Shown here: positions 12,662 through 17,985 of the stretch, piece after piece
How positions within the stretch are numbered: position 1 is the stretch's first letter
How the letters are laid out: each line of letters opens with the position of its first letter
From: Planctomycetota bacterium
GTDB lineage: Bacteria; Planctomycetota; PUPC01; DSUN01
NCBI GenBank assembly: GCA_016872875.1
Contig: VGYW01000147.1
Location: forward strand, 1-17,985
Reading direction: 5' to 3'
Length of the DNA: 17,985 bases
Notes under the pieces: model-generated
The model's database searches: none
The model's input: the letters and a program-made list of their open reading frames with translations, nothing else
What the model was told of the DNA's origin: nothing
Position numbers and translations under genes: made by a program

Positions 12662-14353
12662 ATGAAGCGACGGGAGTTCCTCAAGGATGCCGGGGCCGCG
12701 GCCCTCGGGGCAGCCGCGGCTTCAGCGGCTTTCGCGCAGGAGAGCAAGATGCGCCCGAACGTGCTCCTCATCATCACCGACGACCAGGGCTACGGCGACC
12801 TGGGCTGCCACGGGAACGAGCGGCTCAAGACCCCAAACCTCGACCGTCTGGCCGCCGAGGGCGTCGAGTTCACCTACTTCTACGTCTGCCCCGTGTGCGC
12901 GCCCACCCGCGCGAGCCTGATGACCGGGCGCTACAACTACCGCACGTGCGCGATTGACACCTACCTCGGCCGGGCCATGATGCACCCCGACGAGGTGACG
13001 CTCGCCGAGGTCCTGGCCGCCGCAGGCTATCGCACCGGCATCTTCGGCAAGTGGCACCTGGGCGACAACTACCCCATGCGCCCCTACGACCAGGGGTTCC
13101 AGGAGGCCCTCGTCCACAAGGGCGGCGGCCTCTGCCAGCCCTCCGACTTCCCCGGCTGCCCTGGCTACTTCGGCCCCGTCCTCGACCGCAACGGCAAGCC
13201 CGAAAAGACCACGGGCTACTGCACCGACGTCTACACCGACGCGGCGCTGAAGTTCATCGAGGCGAACAAGGACAAGCCCTGGCTCTGCTACCACGCCACC
13301 AACGCCCCCCACGTGCCGCTCCAGGTGCCCGACAAGTACGTGGAGCCCTACCGCAAGCTCGGCCTCGGCGAGAACACCGCGAAGGTCTACGGCATGGTGG
13401 CGAACCTCGACGAAAACGTCGGCCGCCTCCTCGCAAAGCTCGACGAGTTGAAGCTTGCGGAGAACACCATCGTCATCTTCCTGACCGACAACGGCCCCTG
13501 CCCGGCGACGCGCGAGAAGGGGCAGATACGCTTCAACGCCGGCCTCCGCGACCAGAAGGGGAGCGTCTACGACGGCGGAATCCGCGTCCCCTTCTTCCTC
13601 CGCTGGCCCGCGAGGGCCAAGGCCGGGCGGAAGCTCGACCCCATCGCGGCGCACATCGACCTGGTGCCCACCCTCGCCGCCGCCTGCGGCGCGCGCATGC
13701 CCGCCGACATCAAGCTCGACGGCTTGAATCTGCTGCCCCTCATCCTCGGCGAGAAGGCCCAATGGCCCGACCGCACCCTCTACGTCCAGTGGCACCGCGG
13801 GGACGAGCCGATCCTCTACCGCTCCTGCATGGCCCGCAGCCAGCGCTGGAAGCTGGTCAACGGCAAGGAGCTCTACGACATGGCCGCCGACCCCGGCGAG
13901 AAGAACAACGTCGCTGCCGACCACCCCGACGTCGTGGCCAAGATGCGCAAGGGCTACGAAGAATGGTTCAAGGACGTCTCCGCCACGCGCGGCTACGACC
14001 CGCCCCGCATCCTCCTGGGCGCGGCCCAGGAGAACCCCAGCCTGCTGACGCGGCAGGACTGGCGCGGCCCTCAGGCGGGCTGGAGCCCGACCTCCCTCGG
14101 CCACTGGGAGGCCAGCGTCGAGCGGGCCGGAAAGTACCGCATCCGCCTGCTCTTCGCGCCCGTGGACGCCGAGTCGTCGGTCCAGTGCTCCGTCGGCGCC
14201 GTGCGGGTCACAGCCATCGTGCCCAAAGGTGCGAAGGAGGCCACGCTCGAGGACGCCGCCCTCGAGGCCGGCGACGCCCGCCTCGAGGCCTGGGTCACTA
14301 CTGGCGCCGCAACCGTGGGGGTTCACTATGTGGAGGTGAGAAGGCTGCCGTAG
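12662..14353 (+). CDS. Tat-exported S1-family arylsulfatase
   Basis: 563 residues; AAGGAGG lies six bases before ATG 12662. Residues 1-26 are a Tat signal (KRREFLKDAG, Ala-rich core, AFAQ). The mature part starts with NVLLIITDDQGYGDLGCHG (metal ligands Asp40, Asp41). The signature VCAPTRASLMTGRY places the formylglycine precursor at Cys79; Thr replaces the more usual Ser in CxPSR, a common variant in arylsulfatase-A-like enzymes. GIFGKWHLGD (Lys/His of the active site) and VIFLTDNGP (later Asp-Asn pair) follow. VQWHRGDEPILYRSCMARSQRWKLVNGKELYDMAADPGE closes the sulfatase part. About residues 470-563 add a beta-sandwich, possibly carbohydrate-binding. It should remove sulfate esters from a glycan outside the cytoplasm. 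Overall it differs clearly from the sulfatase at 4067, suggesting a different linkage specificity. Confidence 0.94.
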   Translation: MKRREFLKDAGAAALGAAAASAAFAQESKMRPNVLLIITDDQGYGDLGCHGNERLKTPNLDRLAAEGVEFTYFYVCPVCAPTRASLMTGRYNYRTCAIDTYLGRAMMHPDEVTLAEVLAAAGYRTGIFGKWHLGDNYPMRPYDQGFQEALVHKGGGLCQPSDFPGCPGYFGPVLDRNGKPEKTTGYCTDVYTDAALKFIEANKDKPWLCYHATNAPHVPLQVPDKYVEPYRKLGLGENTAKVYGMVANLDENVGRLLAKLDELKLAENTIVIFLTDNGPCPATREKGQIRFNAGLRDQKGSVYDGGIRVPFFLRWPARAKAGRKLDPIAAHIDLVPTLAAACGARMPADIKLDGLNLLPLILGEKAQWPDRTLYVQWHRGDEPILYRSCMARSQRWKLVNGKELYDMAADPGEKNNVAADHPDVVAKMRKGYEEWFKDVSATRGYDPPRILLGAAQENPSLLTRQDWRGPQAGWSPTSLGHWEASVERAGKYRIRLLFAPVDAESSVQCSVGAVRVTAIVPKGAKEATLEDAALEAGDARLEAWVTTGAATVGVHYVEVRRLP

Positions 14354-14368
14354 GCTCGAAGGCCGCAA

Positions 14369-14465
14369 TCGTCGTCGTTGTCGTCGTCGTCCTCGTCCTC
14401 GAACTCTTGTGCGGAGAAAGCCGAAGATTCGACGACGACGACGAGGACGACGACGAGCACGAGGA
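14369..14465. repeat. Mirrored TCG/GAC-word hairpin between convergent genes
   Basis: Left arm 14369-14404 (TCGTCGTCGTTGTCGTCGTC and on), right arm about 14428-14465 (GACGACGACGACGAGGACGA and on). It fills the gap between the stop of the sulfatase and the convergent zinc-ribbon gene, so it could block read-through from both sides, although it has no T-run. The motif CGTCCTCGTCCTCG also occurs near 763. Confidence 0.7.
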
Positions 14466-14469
14466 GATA

Positions 14470-15276
14470 CTACTCCGCGGTCAGCCGCTTCAGCAGGTCG
14501 AGCAGGTCGTTCAGGCGGTCGTCGGGGGCGAAGTCGAGGACGGCGCGCTGGCGCTCGCAGCCGCCCCAGCCGCCGCTGACGAGGCGCCAGCGCAGCACGC
14601 TGGGGTCGGCGACGCCGGGCAGGACCTTGGGCGGCTCGGGGAAGCGCACCTTCACGGTCATCATGCCCTCCTCCCAGCGGGCGTCGGTGGCGGCGAGCTG
14701 GGCCTTCCCCAGGTCGGCCCCGCCGAACGCCTGGGCGAGATACCATTCGTAGAAGACCTCGGCACGCCGCGGCGAGAGCCAGGGGTTCGGCTCGGCGTGC
14801 GACACGATGGCGTGGAGGAGGTGCGCGACGTACTCCGGGCTGCGCGAGCTGTGCTTCTTGACGTAGACGAACACCTCGTCGAGGTTTCGGAAGCCGTGCG
14901 ACTGTGCGTTCTTGAGTCCCTGAGCTCCGGCGCCGCGCATGCACTGGCGGAGCTTCTCCTCGACCTCCGCGTAGCGGGCGGAGTTGGCCTTGAGGAACCT
15001 GTCCACCACCCGCGCGTAGTCCTTGTCGGCCAGAAGGCGCAGGAACTCGCGGCTCTGCCCGACCACGGCGTCCACCTCGGGGGCCGTCTCGCCCTTGCAC
15101 GGCCCGATGATGAGCACCGCCAGCACGCCCGCAACGACGACGGGCAGCGCGATGATCGGGAACCACGGGATGGGCCTGTGGCGGAGCCCCTCAGCGTAGA
15201 GGTCGAGCCCACAGTCCACGCAGAAGCGGCCTCGCCGCGGAAGCTCCGCCTTGCACTTCGGGCACTGGTTGGCCAT
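14470..15276 (-). CDS. Zinc-ribbon, single-pass membrane protein of unknown function
   Basis: 268 residues; GAGGAG lies eight bases before the ATG at 15276. The N-terminus is a zinc ribbon: Cys5-x2-Cys8 and Cys19-x2-Cys22 (MANQCPKCKAELPRRGRFCVDCG). One hydrophobic segment follows (residues about 38-58), then a 210-residue soluble domain, mostly helical in its first half (QSREFLRLLADKDYARVVDRFLKAN, reminiscent of NTF2/DUF4878-like lipoprotein domains) and ending with a leucine-rich helix DRLNDLLDLLKRLT. The topology suggests a cytoplasmic ribbon and an outer-facing domain. I do not recognise a specific family. It has its own promoter (15348-15375), and its leader contains the palindrome at 15291-15324. 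Confidence 0.85.
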   Translation of the reverse strand: MANQCPKCKAELPRRGRFCVDCGLDLYAEGLRHRPIPWFPIIALPVVVAGVLAVLIIGPCKGETAPEVDAVVGQSREFLRLLADKDYARVVDRFLKANSARYAEVEEKLRQCMRGAGAQGLKNAQSHGFRNLDEVFVYVKKHSSRSPEYVAHLLHAIVSHAEPNPWLSPRRAEVFYEWYLAQAFGGADLGKAQLAATDARWEEGMMTVKVRFPEPPKVLPGVADPSVLRWRLVSGGWGGCERQRAVLDFAPDDRLNDLLDLLKRLTAE

Positions 15277-15290
15277 CGTCCTCGCTCCTC

Positions 15291-15324
15291 TTAACCTCCC
15301 GAAGGTATTGGAACCTTCGGGAGG
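15291..15324. repeat. Palindrome in the leader of the zinc-ribbon gene
   Basis: CCTCCCGAAGGT (15295-15306), loop ATTGGA, ACCTTCGGGAGG (15313-15324): 12-base perfect arms. Same family as the in-frame copy at 7512-7545. It lies between the promoter (15348-15375, minus) and the Shine-Dalgarno GAGGAG (15290-15285), directly abutting the latter, so the mRNA would carry a stable hairpin right before the ribosome-binding site. Confidence 0.85.
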
Positions 15325-15347
15325 ACGCTTGTGACCATCGCGCCACT

Positions 15348-15375
15348 AGGATACCAATCGTTCCGGCGTTGTCAA
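15348..15375 (-). promoter_or_regulatory. Sigma70 promoter of the zinc-ribbon gene
   Basis: On the minus strand: perfect TTGACA (15375-15370), a 16-base spacer, TATCCT (15353-15348). The predicted leader is about 65 bases long and includes the palindrome at 15291-15324. Confidence 0.6.
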
Positions 15376-15413
15376 ATGGCGGACCGGAGGGCTGGGCGAA
15401 AAAAAGTGGTGAT

Positions 15414-15427
15414 TTTTCCGCGGAAAA
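15414..15427. promoter_or_regulatory. Palindromic candidate operator
   Basis: TTTTCCGCGGAAAA, a perfect 14-base palindrome between the minus-strand promoter (15348-15375) and a plus-strand promoter (15441-15469). Its place in a divergent control region and its A/T-rich ends around a GC core would suit a dimeric regulator. No direct evidence. Confidence 0.35.
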
Positions 15428-15440
15428 GCGATTTTTGCTA

Positions 15441-15469
15441 TTGACATCGCGCCCGAAAACCGGTAAACA
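15441..15469 (+). promoter_or_regulatory. Candidate distal promoter of the aminomutase-like gene
   Basis: Perfect TTGACA, 17-base spacer, TAAACA. The -10 is weak. If used, it gives a leader of more than 300 bases that includes the long GATG hairpin. Confidence 0.4.
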
Positions 15470-15603
15470 TAAGCGCATTCGAATCCCCAAGGGCCAGGGG
15501 GAGGGGTGGTGCCTGCCCGCAGGGGGTTGTGAGGCGGCGGTTCGGGGCAGCGCCCCCTCGCCCCATGAGCTGGAGTGCAAGCGAGGCTTGCGCCCGTGAC
15601 AGC

Positions 15604-15670
15604 GGGGATGAATGGATGGGTGGATGGATGTCGGACAACCATCCATTCATCCACCCATCCATTCATCCCC
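15604..15670. repeat. Long GATG/CATC-word hairpin
   Basis: Perfect 23-base arms, 15604-15626 and 15648-15670, around a 21-base loop, all made of GATGAATG/GATGGGTG words on one side and their mirror on the other. The right side (15641-15670) is identical, inverted, to 806-835. It lies in the leader of the aminomutase-like gene when the distal promoter is used, and upstream of the proximal promoter. Confidence 0.88.
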
Positions 15671-15708
15671 TCAGGTTGCCGCGAATGGCCGCCTCGAAAA
15701 AAACTGTG

Positions 15709-15737
15709 TTGCGTTCTCAAAATCGTTTTGGTAGGAT
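15709..15737 (+). promoter_or_regulatory. Candidate proximal promoter of the aminomutase-like gene
   Basis: TTGCGT, 17-base spacer, TAGGAT. The spacer contains CAAAA-TCG-TTTTG (15718-15730), a short inverted repeat that could bind a regulator. The predicted leader is about 50 bases. Confidence 0.45.
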
Positions 15738-15794
15738 TGGGCACGTAAGCGGCTCAGTGTTGCCGCGCCCATTACTCTGGTTAGGAGCGTTCGG

Positions 15795-17135
<1,341 letters not shown>

Positions 17136-17434
17136 GCACAATCGAGAGAGAGTGTTCCTGTGATGCATGCGCGAGCCACAGCGTGCCGACGGCAGTTCGG
17201 GGAGCGCCCGCGGTTCTCCTGAAACGCTAGGCACGATTTCGGCCGGTGGAGTGAGTGATAGGGGTAGCCGCCCTGACTCCGGAACCACAAGCGGTGGTGT
17301 ACGCAGGGGCAGCAGAACCGACGCGGACAGGTGCGCAGAGCGATGGGGCAATGCACCCCTTGACTCAGCTCGCCGCCAGTACTATAGTTCCCGCTCACCA
17401 TCGCGCCAGCCATCTTCCTCTCTGGAGCGAGTGT
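17136..17434. other. Spacer before the last gene
   Basis: About 300 bases with no gene I can support; overlapping frames on both strands lack domain character and no ribosome-binding site stands out before 17435. It contains the promoter at 17360-17388. Base composition is less GC-rich from here on. Confidence 0.5.
17360..17388 (+). promoter_or_regulatory. Sigma70 promoter of the last gene
   Basis: TTGACT, 17-base spacer, TATAGT: five of six matches in each box and ideal spacing, the best promoter in the window. The predicted transcript starts about 40 bases before ATG 17435. Confidence 0.65.
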
Positions 17435-17872
17435 ATGGCCTTGCGGATTCGACCCCTCGTAGTGCATGGCTACCTCTTTTCAACCTGCGGTCGCGAGAAG
17501 AACTCCCTGATTTGGCGTGCCCTGAGGGAGCGCTTCAAATCCACGCCAGGATCGAGATGGCGGCAAGTCTTCGCGCTGGGGCGGTTCGATTTCGCAGTCC
17601 TGCGATTGGCAGAGAAGCTCTATGGGAGTGACCTCCTCCTCCTCAAGGACGGGTTCGTCCTCGGTACCGAAGACGTGGTCGAGTGCGCTTGGTACCTGTG
17701 GGACGTGACCAATGACGAGCACACCCGTGCCGAGCTAATGCATCAACAGGAAACGGAGTGGCGCGGGCTTTGGGACATTGAACTGCCGATCCTCGCCCTC
17801 ATGTTCTTGGTTCCGAACCCGCAGTGGATCGGGGCCAAGGTCACGCCGAAGGAACTAGCACTACAACGCTAG
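17435..17872 (+). CDS. Hypothetical protein, 145 residues
   Basis: I do not recognise this protein. ATG 17435 is chosen because GGAG lies seven bases upstream and a near-consensus promoter lies at 17360-17388; a longer frame from 17255 would place the promoter inside the gene. No signal peptide is obvious; residues 5-18 (RIRPLVVHGYLFST) and a C-terminal stretch (IELPILALMFLVPNP) are hydrophobic but short. The middle is a mix of helices with Trp- and Glu-rich parts (DVVECAWYLWDVTNDEHTRAEL). No cysteine motif or catalytic signature is visible. Codon use is less GC-biased than that of the neighbours, suggesting more recent arrival; the gene is a plausible product of transfer but could also be a lineage-specific protein. 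Confidence 0.6.
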   Translation: MALRIRPLVVHGYLFSTCGREKNSLIWRALRERFKSTPGSRWRQVFALGRFDFAVLRLAEKLYGSDLLLLKDGFVLGTEDVVECAWYLWDVTNDEHTRAELMHQQETEWRGLWDIELPILALMFLVPNPQWIGAKVTPKELALQR

Positions 17873-17985
17873 AAAACATTGAAGCACTTCCTGAGTTGGG
17901 ACAGTTTGATGCCTCGTAGTCTGAGTTCACGACGCCGCCGCTTGCAGTGGCCACGATCGGCCCGCTGGTTAGACTCCTGCCAGTA
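17873..17985. other. Right edge, nothing recognised
   Basis: 113 bases after the last stop codon. No gene, hairpin terminator or repeat is evident. Confidence 0.5.

Noticed and set aside
12722..15294. Long open frames on both strands across the second sulfatase and zinc-ribbon genes (minus 12722-15166, plus 13051-15294)
   Set aside because: They cross two real genes in shadow frames and pass through the TCG/GAC repeat; translations are Arg/Pro-rich without domains.

Overview
The window is GC-rich DNA (roughly two thirds G+C by eye) from a bacterium with Shine-Dalgarno starts and sigma70-like promoters. Two Tat-exported S1-family sulfatases, large secreted glycosidase-like proteins and abundant hairpin repeats between genes suggest a Planctomycetota-type polysaccharide degrader (possibly Lentisphaerota or another PVC member). 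This is inferred from gene style; there is no rRNA or other phylogenetic marker here.

Layout. 1-314 (-): start of an exported von Willebrand A-domain protein. 315-1189: no clear gene; a large nested inverted repeat and several smaller palindromes. 1190-2938 (+): glycosidase-like protein with an uncertain start. 2963-3537 (-): two-gene toxin-antitoxin-type pair (DUF4258 plus YgiT-type zinc finger) with its own promoter. 3767-4045 (+): small MNT-type nucleotidyltransferase without a visible HEPN partner. 4067-5701 (+): Tat-exported sulfatase with a C-terminal CHB_HEX-like domain. 5702-6314: no gene, palindromes only. 6422-14353 (+): probable operon of a 1,890-residue secreted multidomain protein, a SRPBCC protein and a second Tat sulfatase. 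14470-15276 (-): zinc-ribbon membrane protein. 15277-15794: divergent regulatory region. 15795-17135 (+): lysine 2,3-aminomutase-like radical SAM enzyme. 17435-17872 (+): unknown protein with a strong promoter, in less GC-rich DNA.

The two sulfatases, the giant beta-propeller/TIM-barrel-like protein and the 582-residue glycosidase-like protein would fit desulfation and processing of a sulfated glycan outside the cytoplasm. This is inference: no transporter, regulator or formylglycine-generating enzyme is in the window.

The most unusual signal is a set of short inverted repeats, many built from a short 'word' repeated and then mirrored. They lie between genes and also inside the 5.7-kb gene, where at least six different ones are read through in frame. 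Three families can be matched between separate places in this window: one palindrome is both in the giant gene and in the 5' leader of the zinc-ribbon gene; another is in the giant gene and in the spacer upstream of it; a 30-base word block near 0.8 kb recurs exactly, inverted, near 15.65 kb. This looks like a population of mobile or templated palindromic elements comparable in concept to REP/MITE or Rickettsia palindromic elements.
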